NCBI GenBank assembly: GCA_037176905.1
Contig: JBBBWG010014445.1
Span: 1-22,070 of the forward strand
Length of the DNA: 22,070 bases
Direction: 5' to 3'
Source: Azolla pinnata
Lineage: Eukaryota > Streptophyta > Polypodiopsida > Salviniales > Salviniaceae
Each line of letters opens with the position of its first letter. Within the stretch, counting starts at the first letter, position 1. Positions 1-8,815 of the stretch are shown piece by piece. The notes under the pieces were generated by a model that did no database searches, was not told the origin of the DNA, and was given only the letters and a program-made list of their open reading frames with translations. A program made the translations under genes and the position numbers.

Positions 1-312
1 AGCTGAAGCATCTGAAGCTGAAGAAGCTGAAGGAACATAAGCAAAAGAAATAGAAGCAGAACCGGAAGCAACAGAAGCTGAAGCTGAAGCTGAAACAGAA
101 GCAGGGTTAGCTATATAGTTGAAGTTGATTTAGAAGTTGACGCAACGGCAGAAGTAGAAGCAGTAGAAGCAGAAGAAACAGAAGAAGCAGCAGAAGCAGA
201 AGCAGAATCAAAAGAAGCAGAAGAAACACGAGCAAGCAGACGCAAAAGCAAAAGCAATAGAAGCAGCAAAAGACACAAAAGCAGAAGCAGAAGCAGAAGC
301 AGAAGCCGAAGC
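1..312. repeat. GAAGCN compound microsatellite
   Basis: The segment is built almost wholly of imperfect GAA-GCA and GAA-GCT hexamers, with GAAGCAGAAGC runs densest at 150-312. It ends where ordinary sequence begins near 313. The minus strand reads as a Leu-rich run followed by a Ser/Ala-rich run. Such frames are expected from triplet repeats, and no domain is visible. The tract may continue left of the window. It could be part of a low-complexity coding exon whose remainder lies outside, but nothing here shows that. Confidence 0.8.
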
Positions 313-1800
313 AGCATCTCTAACTAACCTCTTTCGTAGATATTAATCGCTACATGCACAAGCTCAGCAGCGCACCCAACCTGCATCCATCCAGACGAGG
401 GCACAGACCTCCAGATCCATTAGACTCGCGCATGTGACCGATGAACGACGACGCGGCAGAATCAACTGCTCGCTTCTTTTGCTTCGGGACTCCCAACGAC
501 TTTAGCGCTCTGATCATGTTACAACAACATCACGAAACTATTACCAACGTGCTCGCATTGTTCTACTACTCCTCCATCGCCTTTCTCACTTGCATGCAAT
601 AATCTTAGCATAAGCAGACGTATATTACTCGGTCTGCTACACAAGATCAACCAATGCCCATGCGCTGCAGAACGCGCTTCATCGCCACACCCCCCTCCCC
701 CCCCAATTATTGTTGCTTTCGCTTTTCGCTTTGTGCGTAGGGAATCCCGACTTGGTTGTGTCCCACGAATTGGCCGAAATGATTCCATCTACTCTTTGAG
801 ACAAAAATTTGAAGAATCATCTTATTGAGAATTCAGCAGACTTCGATACCAGCTTTTGTAATTTTTTTACTGTTACACAAAGTGCATTTTATCAACAGTT
901 CTGCACATCACCCCAAGATCGGACTCATCCCATCTAGTCGCGAGTTCGACCACTCCTTTCGCGTTTAAGCTTCGCTGTATTTATAAATTTCTTTTGACAT
1001 TTAAAATGTCTCCCACGTGTCGTCATTCAACGAATTGTCGGTTTCGTAGTGTTTGCCATGTAAACTCTATTTAATATATCTCTTGCGACTGTAAGTTCAC
1101 TTGGTTAGTGGTCAAGGCAAAAGTTGTGGGTTTGCGTCTCCTAATCAACTTTTTGTTCGACTGGACTAATTTCAATCATAAATAATCTCGTCATGATAAT
1201 ACTAGCTAAAAACACTTTTAAAATTACATGACCTACCTGGAATTAATTTGATCACAATAGCAAGCTTAAGTATGTTTATTAATAAAAATATTAAGTATGA
1301 TTTTATAGTATGGTTCGGACGATATTATAAGTATGCTCTCACAATATTGTTTCATAAGTTTAGATATTGGTGGCTTTACGACAATCGACTCCAAGCTTTC
1401 TAGTGCCAAAGAGGGGACATTCATCTTACCATCTCATTGTCAACATGTAGGTGTATTATGCAAGTATACCTTCTACGTATAATACAATTGACCGGATGCA
1501 GCTGTTGATTTATTGTTTTAGGTTTTGCAGGGCCATTTTCCCAACCTGTATTATTACACAATGAGAATTGGTCTACGTGATATCGATGCAACCGCGTGCA
1601 AAACGAGTCGGTCTTGTACTCCTTGTTGCCTGATCTAGGTTGATCACAGTTTGGTTGGCACTGTGTCTGATCAGCAAGTGACAACGCTCGAGAGCTTGCT
1701 CAGCTGAATGCACTCTGCAGATATTTGAGCAGACCATGCAGATACTACGGTCGTTGATCAACACGAGCAGTGCGACGATCAATATCGACGCTGCACAGAT
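313..1800. other. AT-rich intergenic stretch, no gene recognised
   Basis: No reading frame here shows a recognisable domain or supported splice pattern. The 87-codon minus-strand frame at 1421-1684 has no family signature I know. At 1101-1141 there is a weak pair of tRNA-like internal promoter boxes, described among the findings. Otherwise I see only AT-rich sequence and a run of C at about 690-703. Confidence 0.6.
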
Positions 1801-1815
1801 GATCCGTCATGATCT

Positions 1816-2049
1816 TTATATATTGTATAGTATGATGATCAGTGATCTATAATGCACCATTGTATGTGGTTCAAATTGGAAAGCCCCATGAACTTGTTGC
1901 TGAGGTTGATGATGTTGATGCTGATGTTGATGACCTTTACTTGAGGTATGTATGAGAAAAGAAGACTGAAGAAGGCCCAGGCCATGTCTGTTGAGATCAG
2001 GAGGCTGACCTTGATCTTTAAGCATCGGATGGCTGCTCCTGTTGCCGAA
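1816..2049 (-). other. possible orphan exon or gene relic, His/Gln-rich
   Basis: A minus-strand frame is open from 2049 (just inside an upstream stop) to a stop at 1816. It has a Met at 2025 and a HQHQHQHHQPQQQ run in the middle. The part before the run contains PPDLNRHG, in which DLN resembles the core of EAR-type repression motifs in plant transcription factors. I recognise no DNA-binding domain and no partner exon nearby. It may be chance, a decayed 3' exon of a transcription-factor gene, or the edge of a real gene. The identity is unknown and the DLN reading is inference. Confidence 0.2.
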
Positions 2050-4200
2050 TCATTTTATCAACAAACCCTGCATCTAAGACCTTGACATCCGATCGATCGG
2101 ACCTTCATGAAAACTTGAGATTCTATTTTTTTTAATCTTTTGTCTGGGGTTAAATCTTGTGTTAATGGTGCGATTAGTCCAGATCCTGTTCTTTGAATTC
2201 AGTAGGGCCTTTCTGGGGGTTTGGGTGCATACTTGGTGATCTTTATATGATTAACAAATACTTGGTGATCTTTATATGGTCTTTATATATTGGTTTGTGA
2301 TTAACATATCATGAAAGGCCATTGGCATAGACTGGGCGAGTGAATATGTACACGATGTTCATACACTTTGATGCAGCAATGCCGATTCCAATGATTCCTG
2401 TGATCGCCGATCAATAGATTCAGCTCTGGGAATCAACTGGTTTTAAGCTAAATGATGTTTACTTCTTTTGTATTCTAAAAGCGTATGACATCATGATTAA
2501 TGTTATGACCTACACATTTTTGCTAATAAATTTGTATGCATGTAGATGACAAAATCAAGATCAAACACACTAATCCATCCACTGATGCGGCGTCAGTAAT
2601 TTATTCTTAGATTAATCTTTTATCATCATAGTATGATACGTAGAAGGTGTTACGATATCAGATAAACATTGCCAAAAACCTAAGCGCAATGTCAAGCAAC
2701 ACCTCTCTTTGAAAGTACAACCCTCATATGTTCTGTATAATCAAGAAGAGAGAGATTGTAACCAGAGAGGCTAAACCAGGCAATGGAATCGCCTCAATTT
2801 TTCCTGTGAGGAACAAAACTTATGAGACATTGATCGATTACCTTCAATTGTGGCGATACTCGACCGATATACGTGTTATTTTACACAAACTCACATCTTT
2901 TAAAAGCTATAAAAGTTGCAGGTTATCCCCGTCACTGTTGCGATAGGGGATCTAACGATCATCGTCCTCTCTCTTGATGAACATGAAGCCCCAATGTCAA
3001 TAATTAAACTTTAAAACCTTGTACCTTTCTAGTTTTGAGTCGAGATATGTCCCTAAAATATTCACATTGCATTCCTACCAATGTCATTTTACATGACAAA
3101 GTTACAATCAACATAAAACAAAATCCTAGTGTTATAAAGAAAACGTTTATTTTCTTCGCAAGGCCAATCAGCCTCATCATATTTTCTGCTGATCTAGTAT
3201 GTCTCATATTATTGTGTAAACAGAAAAACTATTGATATTTACCTAGAATTTTAAGCCGTATATATTCAAATTTATCTGTATGAGTACCACCTTGTTATGT
3301 ATCACTTGGTCACCGTATATCAAGGGATATTAGAACAACCTATTCCAATGAGGGAGCAACCACCAGCACAAGATCTAATCGATCGTTTCAGAAATATATT
3401 TGATGAGATTATCATATGCAATGAAAGCAAGAGAATGAAGGCAAGAAGTTGGATCTCGGAATAGTTATTGGAGCAAAGAACCAATTATAACATATAAGAC
3501 TGATGATTTTAAGAACTTATGCATGGATTTTAAATATCTTTAAGCAAAGAACCTTATGAGATTCATAGTTTGTATTGTACCTATGATCCGCGTTGTTTAA
3601 TCGGAGCATAATGTTACTCCTTTCTTCAATACGAAATAAATTTAAGAAATGTTGAAGATATTTTTACAGTGACTATTTTGACAAGTTTTACATGGAGCTA
3701 TTATTAGCTACTAGTGTTTTCCATTGTGATGCTTTTTTTCCCCCCCCTTCAACAGAAAAGTGTTGGGGTAAAAAATAAGTCACCACAAACTAAATGTTGC
3801 ACATGGTAAATGCACATTTAGTGAGAAAACATCAAGGAAGATTAAACTTCTAAACCTCTTGTCACTGAAGTCATAATTCCGTGCTTAAGTGTGTATACTT
3901 TTGGGTTAGCATTAAATTTAAAACCTGAAAAGACCAATAGTTACGATGTTGTCACGACTAAGTTCATAATTTCAGACATCTTCTAAAGATAGTGAAACCA
4001 TGACTTCTAACCAAGGTCTTTAGTCTAAGTGTTATTAGTAAGCATCTAGACAAGTAGATGATTTTGGTAATAAGATCTCTAAATCGAACCAACGATTAAG
4101 TCGGTAGCGTTTATTGCATCGACGAGATATTAATCTCACCTGTCTTGAAACATAATTAGGAGTTTAATCTCCAATTAATTCGTGGAGCTTCCCGTTCTAG
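2050..4200. other. AT-rich intergenic stretch, no gene recognised
   Basis: Apart from the direct repeat at 2229-2278, I see no coding segment, tRNA or clear mobile-element protein here. The small open frames at 2728-2946 and 3004-3235 are in AT-rich sequence and resemble no family I know. A short run of T then C lies at about 3736-3748. Old transposable-element remnants are likely in such sequence, but I cannot delimit any. Confidence 0.6.
2229..2278. repeat. 29-bp-spaced direct repeat
   Basis: The 21-mer beginning ATACTTGGTGATC occurs at 2229-2249 and again, identical, at 2258-2278, so the offset is 29 bp. It lies in otherwise featureless AT-rich sequence. It is probably a small local duplication. 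No function is implied. Confidence 0.75.
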
Positions 4201-4230
4201 TCTATCCAATTATCAACTTTCCATCCCCAC

Positions 4231-4349
4231 CCATAATCACACATCCAGTTAACATTCCAAGTATCCAATAAAAGCATCACCAGAATCATACATCCACTTA
4301 ACATTCCACGGAAACACCACCATAATCACATATCCATTTAACATTTCCA
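4231..4349. repeat. three imperfect ~29-bp repeats
   Basis: Three related copies start at 4231, 4280 and 4320. Each has the pattern CCATAATCACACATCCA followed by TTAACATTCCA, with a few substitutions per copy. The spacings are 49 and 40 bp, so the copies are not a clean tandem array. They lie about 0.9 kb beyond the DUF868 stop codon. A 125-codon minus-strand frame at 4298-4675 partly overlaps them but matches no family I know. Confidence 0.7.
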
Positions 4350-5103
4350 TTACCAGTAGAAACCAGAAAATTACAAGCGCGGTAGAGACGAGAAAAAACC
4401 GGCACGCCCAAACGAATCATCGTAGTACAGTCAGTTATTCGAGAATACATTGCGAGGAATTGCAAAAGACTTGGCTCCTTCAGCAAAACCATACACGGAG
4501 ATGGTCTATATATTACACATGCACTTACAAATACACAATCATGTTTCGTGATGATCAAACCAATCCATCTCACAAGGGGCTCTCTGATGTGCAAAACGGG
4601 TGTCTTCCACTTCCATAAAAGCTTCCGGATTCGTCGAATCAATGGTGGAGCATGAAATAAATAAAGCATCATCACCGTAATCCTTCAAAAGGGTGAAGGG
4701 AGGGGGGGAGGAAGCTCCTGCATTTTCCGCACTCGATTCCTTATTGATTTGAAGCTTTCAGGGCATGTACTCTGAATGCTTGCTTCCTTTCTTCTTCCAC
4801 TAGGCATGCCTGTTTCCATTTGCGTTCATCCGGCTCAGTCGATCCTTCCTTCCCAACCCTTCCCAATCATCTTCCGTTCTGAGCAGCGATTCATGATAAG
4901 AAAAGCTCACCGATCTTTTCCATACTACAAAAGAATATATATGTGCTTGACAGAGATGGGCACCTCTCGGTTCTCGTCGATGCCACACACTATGTACAGA
5001 TTTCTGCACCGGCTCGGAAAAAAGAAAAAAAAAAAAGGAAAAACTTCCCCCCTCCTTGTCACGTGAAAATCGTCTGAGCATGGATAGATCCTCTGCATTG
5101 GCC

Positions 5104-5152
5104 CAACACAACAACAACAACAACAACAACAACAGCAACAACAACAACAAGA
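5104..5152. repeat. (CAA)n microsatellite downstream of DUF868
   Basis: A run of CAA triplets, with one CAG interruption, lies about 90-140 bp past the DUF868 stop codon. If the transcript extends this far it would be a (UUG)n tract in the 3' UTR. Opposite-strand and shifted frames give poly-Asn, poly-Leu and poly-Cys runs, which are artefacts of the repeat. Confidence 0.85.
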
Positions 5153-5241
5153 GCAAACCGGAGGAGGGGGGGGGGGAGGGGACCCGATTGCATTCACCTC
5201 TTCCGATTCCGCGCTTGCAGTATACTCCTTTCGGATCATAC

Positions 5242-6648
5242 TCATTCGTTGCGCCACGCAAAGAGCAGCAGCGAGAATCCGACGGGCCCGTGTTGTTGAA
5301 GGAGGGGGGGGTCCTTGCTCTTGAAGCTGTTGCTCTCGGGCCAATGCAGCGCCGAGGCGCAGGCGCTCTCGCGGTGCGAGCCGAGGAGGGGGGCCTTGGG
5401 GGGATTACCTCCTCCTGCGAAGCGCATCATCTTGTGGGCATTCTTGGCGCCGCTGGCAGCGGCAGCGATCGGAGAAGGCGCCGAAGAGTGGGGGAGCTCG
5501 CGCATCCACGGCTTGTCGTTAGATCTGCAGGCTTGGAACATGAAGACGGCGGCGTGCTCGTTGGCGCAGCTGCTGCTGGGGCTCGAGAAGAGCCAGTTGT
5601 GCACGTCCCAGAAGACCTCGATCGCCCCGCCGTCGACGACGATGGTCTGGTTCCCGCGGAACTTCCACATGAGGCGCTTGACGTGGAGCACGACCTTCTT
5701 GTCGACGCGCACCGAGAGCCGCGGCGCGTCCGCTTCGCACCGCGAGATGTGGCACTCGATCACGATGTCGTGGGTCCCCCCGGACTCGAAGAATCGAGCC
5801 CGAGTCGCATACACGCGGCTCCCGCTCACGTGCTCTCTCCTCGATAGCAAGATCGCTCTCCCTTCTTCTCCTTCTTCTTCTTCTTCTTCTTCATCTTCGT
5901 CTTCCTCGTCGTCGTCGTCTTCTTCGCGTCGATCCTCTCCTCCTCCTCCTCCTCCTCCTCCTCCTCCTCCTCCTTGCCCTTCTTTGTCTTCCTCGCCTTT
6001 CCTTCCATAGCTGCCCTCCTCCCGATCTCTCCTCCTCCTCCTCCTTCTTCTTCTTCTTCCGTAGCTCCCCCCCTCCTCCTCCTTCCTTTCCCCTCCCTGG
6101 CCCCTCCTCCCTCCGTAGTAGCTTCCTTCCTTCCGCTGCTGCTGCCGCCGCCGCTCTCCTTCGCTGCTCCCTTCCCTCTCCTCTCCCCTCCCCTTCGCCC
6201 GAACCTTCCTCATCGCCTCCTTCCTCATGTCCCCGAGCAGCAGCGATACCTTCCCCCCGCACACCACGCACACAAAGTACCCCCCCTTCGGCTCGGGCCC
6301 CGATCCGTACCTCGCCGAGCTCAGATCCCACACCACCTCCAGCCTCGAGCCGCGCCCCGTCTCGAAGCCCTTGCTCCCTTGCTTCTTCCAGAACAGCCAT
6401 GGCTTCATGTCGATGTAGCACGTCACCTGGCACGCGGGGTCGTCCACCTGCACCAGCAGGCCCTGGCCCATGAGGGTCTTGAGCCATGTCACCGAGAGCA
6501 CCTTGTGCTCGCCGTCGATTGCCGCGCGGTACAGGCATGTCACCATGTTCTGCGCAGATCTGCCGCCGGGGGACCCCCAGGAAGATGCCGCCGTTTCGGA
6601 GGAGACATGGGGATCTCCGAAGCAAGAAGGCAGCAGCACATCAGGCAT
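5242..6648 (-). CDS. DUF868 family protein (plant-specific, function unknown)
   Basis: This is a single-exon gene of 468 residues. I recognise the DUF868 family from its conserved order: QNMVTCLYRA near residue 33, SVTWLKTLMGQGL at 52-64, CYIDMKPWLFWKKQGSKGF at 77-95, VVWDLSSARYGSGPEPKGG at 105-123, the LLGDMRKEA segment at about 137-145, SRREHVSGSRVYATRARF at 269-286, FWDVHNWLF at 346-354, then FMFQACRSNDKPWM at 369-382 and the closing GFSLLLFAWRNE. The family has no assigned biochemical role, and I see no signal peptide or membrane segment. DUF868 proteins are usually about 280-350 residues. The excess here is a low-complexity insert at residues 150-263 (Arg10, Gly12, long Glu/Asp runs) between KEAMRK and the SRREHV block, where relatives have a short linker. 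I chose Met at 6648. The frame stays open upstream to Met at 6873, but that extension is Arg-Glu repeats from the (CT)n tract. A five-residue upstream ORF (6773-6790, minus) would lie in a long leader. Confidence 0.92.
   Translation of the reverse strand: MPDVLLPSCFGDPHVSSETAASSWGSPGGRSAQNMVTCLYRAAIDGEHKVLSVTWLKTLMGQGLLVQVDDPACQVTCYIDMKPWLFWKKQGSKGFETGRGSRLEVVWDLSSARYGSGPEPKGGYFVCVVCGGKVSLLLGDMRKEAMRKVRAKGRGEEREGSSEGERRRQQQRKEGSYYGGRRGQGGERKEEEGGSYGRRRRRRRRRRDREEGSYGRKGEEDKEGQGGGGGGGGGGGGEDRREEDDDDEEDEDEEEEEEEGEEGRAILLSRREHVSGSRVYATRARFFESGGTHDIVIECHISRCEADAPRLSVRVDKKVVLHVKRLMWKFRGNQTIVVDGGAIEVFWDVHNWLFSSPSSSCANEHAAVFMFQACRSNDKPWMRELPHSSAPSPIAAAASGAKNAHKMMRFAGGGNPPKAPLLGSHRESACASALHWPESNSFKSKDPPLLQQHGPVGFSLLLFAWRNE
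5860..6201 (-). repeat. polypurine/polypyrimidine triplet tract inside DUF868
   Basis: On the plus strand nearly every base in this segment is C or T, in CTC, CTT, TCC and TCT triplets. On the coding strand it is GAG/GAA/GGA/AGG and encodes residues 150-263 of the DUF868 protein. The base before the conserved SRREHV block is embedded in purines, so there is no polypyrimidine acceptor on the coding strand and removal as an intron is unlikely. Several mirror-symmetric stretches occur. Other frames across it also stay open and produce spurious poly-Ser, poly-Pro and poly-Arg proteins. Confidence 0.85.
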
Positions 6649-6650
6649 TT

Positions 6651-6682
<32 letters not shown>
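6649..6682. repeat. (CT)n tract abutting DUF868 start codon
   Basis: An unbroken CT run with a short TTGTCT interruption begins immediately upstream of the DUF868 ATG. It is therefore a (GA)n leader on the mRNA. GA-repeat leaders are common in plants and are bound as DNA by BPC/GAGA-type factors; binding here is inference. Translating it in frame gives the Arg-Glu run that argues against an upstream start. Confidence 0.8.
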
Positions 6683-6685
<3 letters not shown>

Positions 6686-7360
6686 CACCCCCAAACCTCC
6701 TCGCTTGATTCCTTGGATTTTCCTTCTTCCTTCCCCTTCTGCGATATGCCCTTGTGGTTTTCTCCGGGGCCTCTAATTGGAAGGATCCATGGCGTGCAGA
6801 TCTGGAAGCTCGGGAGCGAGAGCGCAGGAGGGCGCAAGGTTAGAGAGCAGCATACCTGCAATGTAGCTTCCACCGGAGCGCGACGGGGGGAGAAGGAAAG
6901 CGAGAGAGAGAGGAGGAGGAGGAGGAAAAGATCTAAAGCAGGTTTTGCTTCTCTGTCTGCCTGCCTGTCTGGACCGCCTGCGTGATCTGTCTGCCGCTTT
7001 CGCTGCGTGTCCCCCCGCGGAGAAGAAAGCCTGCGGCCATGGCTGATGTGGGTCGCGCTCGCTTTCCTCTCTCCCTCGCTCGCTCTGTGGTGGGTCTCTC
7101 TCTCTCTCTCTCGAGAGCGAACTCGCTCGCTCGCTGTCTCTCTGTCTCTCGCTCTGTCTTCTGTGTTTTCCTGTCTCTTCTTCTATCGATGTGCATACAT
7201 GTACTTGTTTGCATACATGTGTATACATGTACTTGTTTGCCTGCCCATCACATACATACATTCATACATACACACATGCATGCACACATGCATGCGCATA
7301 CACATACATGCACATGCACATGCACACACACGTGCATGCATGCATTCTTACATGCAGTGT

Positions 7361-7740
7361 GTCTTGGGCAGGCAAAGCATGTATGTATGTGGGCGTGCAT
7401 GTGTGTATTTATGTATGTGTGCGTGTCTGTCTGTATGTATGTATGTATGTGTGCGTGCGTATGCGTGTGTGCTGTGCGTACATGTACTTGCCGCGTGGCA
7501 AAACATGCATGTACACACATGCATAAATGCACACATGCATACATACATACACACACGCACGCAACACATGCACACGCACGCATGCATGCATGCATGCTTG
7601 TGTCTTGGGCATGCAAAACATCTGTGTATGTATGTGTGCATGTGTGTATGTATGTATGTGTGTGTGCGCGCGTGCGTGTGGCGTTTTGCATGCATGTGTG
7701 CTGGGCGTACATCTACTTGCCGTGTGGCAAAACATACATG
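7361..7740. repeat. ~235-bp duplication within the alternating block
   Basis: Two non-repetitive tags are duplicated. GTCTTGGGCA occurs at 7361 and nearly identically at 7602 (offset 241). TACTTGCCGYGTGGCAAAAC occurs at 7485 and 7714 (offset 229). The second tag contains a small palindrome, TTGCC-GYGT-GGCAA. Simple repeats of variable length fill the space between the tags, so the duplication is of a compound unit. Confidence 0.8.
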
Positions 7741-7799
7741 TACATGTATACATACATACATACATACATATAGACACGCAGTGTGTAGTAAACCATGTA

Positions 7800-8100
7800 T
7801 GTATGTATGCGTGTGTGTATGTATGTATACATATATGCATGCGTGCATGCATGGTTGTCTATATGTATGTATGCGCATGTGTATGTATGTATACGTATAT
7901 GCATGCGTGCATGCATGGTTGTCTATATGTATGTATGCGTGTGTGTAATTATGTATACATATATGCATGCGTGCATGCATGGTTGTCTATATGTATGTAT
8001 GCATGTGTGTGTGTCTATGTATGCATGCATGCATGTGTGCATGTATGGTTGTCTATATGTATGCGTGCATGTATGCATGTGTGGTTGTCTATATGCATGC
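7800..8100. repeat. ~64-bp tandem units
   Basis: The tag GGTTGTCTATATG occurs at 7853, 7917, 7981, 8047 and 8083, giving spacings of 64, 64, 66 and 36 bp. Each of the first three units also carries ATATATGCATGCGTGCATGC or a one-base variant. This is a short minisatellite inside the larger block, with the last unit shortened. Confidence 0.88.
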
Positions 8101-8420
8101 GTGCATGTATGTATGTATGCATGTGTGTATGCATGTATGTGTGCATGTATGCATGCATGTATGTGCATGTATGTGCGTATGCATGTATGCATGTGTATGT
8201 GCGTGTATGTGTATGCATGTGCATGTATGTAAGTATGCATGCGTGTGCGCATGTGTGTATGTGTATGTGTGCATGTATGCATGCATGTATGTGCATGTAT
8301 GTGCGCATGCATGTATGCATGTGTATGTGTGTGTATGTGTATGCATGTGCTTGTATGTAAGTATGCATGCGTGTGCGCATGTGTGTATGTGTATGTGTAT
8401 GTATGCGTTGTGTGTATGCA

Positions 8421-8809
8421 TGTGTATGTATGTGCATGATGCAAGTATGCATGCGTGTGTGCATGTGTGTCTGCATGTATGTATCATGTGTGTGCATGTT
8501 TGTGTGTCTATGTGCATGTATGTATGCATGCGTGTGTGTATGGATGTGGTTGTATGTGTTTGTATGTGTATGTATGAGGACACACACATACACACACATA
8601 CATACATACATGCATGCATGTGTATGTATGTGCATGATGCAAGTCTGCATGCGGGTGTGCATGTGTGTCTGCATGTATGTATCATGTGTGTGCATGTTTG
8701 TGTGTCTATGTGCATGTATGTATGTATGCGTGTGTGTATGGATGTGGTTGTATGTGTTTGTATGTGTATGTATGAGGACACACACATACACACACATGCA
8801 TACATACAT
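8421..8809. repeat. 198-bp tandem duplication
   Basis: The segment beginning GTGTATGTATGTGCATGATG at about 8422 recurs at about 8620 with only a few substitutions. The tag GATGCAAG is at 8438 and 8636. Both copies end in the same TG-to-CA strand switch, TATGAGGACACACACATAC. Near identity suggests a recent duplication. A weaker pair with offset 129 lies just before it (GTATGTAAGTATGCATGC at 8224 and 8353). Confidence 0.88.
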
Positions 8810-8815
8810 ACATAG

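Larger units (their letters stand above)
7190..8815. repeat. 1.6-kb alternating purine-pyrimidine satellite-like block
   Basis: The block is made of GTATGTAT, GCATGCAT, CACACATG and GTGTGTATG-like units, so purines and pyrimidines alternate almost throughout. Stop codons (TAA, TAG, TGA) each contain two adjacent purines, so they are nearly absent from all frames. The long Cys/Met/Val/Tyr and His/Thr/Ile frames here are therefore artefacts. The 5' part switches between CA-rich and TG-rich strands and the 3' part is mostly TG-rich. Tandem sub-repeats are nested inside (separate entries). The block begins about 540 bp upstream of the DUF868 start codon. Confidence 0.92.

Noticed and set aside
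1468..2648. 13-bp inverted match (ACCTTCTACGTAT at 1468 and ATACGTAGAAGGT at 2636) as possible element ends
   Set aside because: Only 13 bp, no matching extension, no target-site duplication seen and no coding content between.
4800..5344. Minus-strand frames with poly-Leu or poly-Cys at 4800-5261 and 4925-5344
   Set aside because: The runs are readings of the (CAA)n tract and of poly-A/poly-G stretches downstream of DUF868. No signal or domain.
6649..6873. N-terminal extension of DUF868 from Met at 6873
   Set aside because: The added 75 residues include a run of Arg-Glu from the (CT)n leader and do not resemble family N-termini.
5056..6985. Plus-strand and alternative minus-strand frames overlapping DUF868 (poly-Ser, poly-Pro, poly-Arg, Ser-Leu repeats)
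   Set aside because: They are shadows of the DUF868 coding sequence and its triplet and CT repeats. Only the 5242-6648 minus frame has family motifs.
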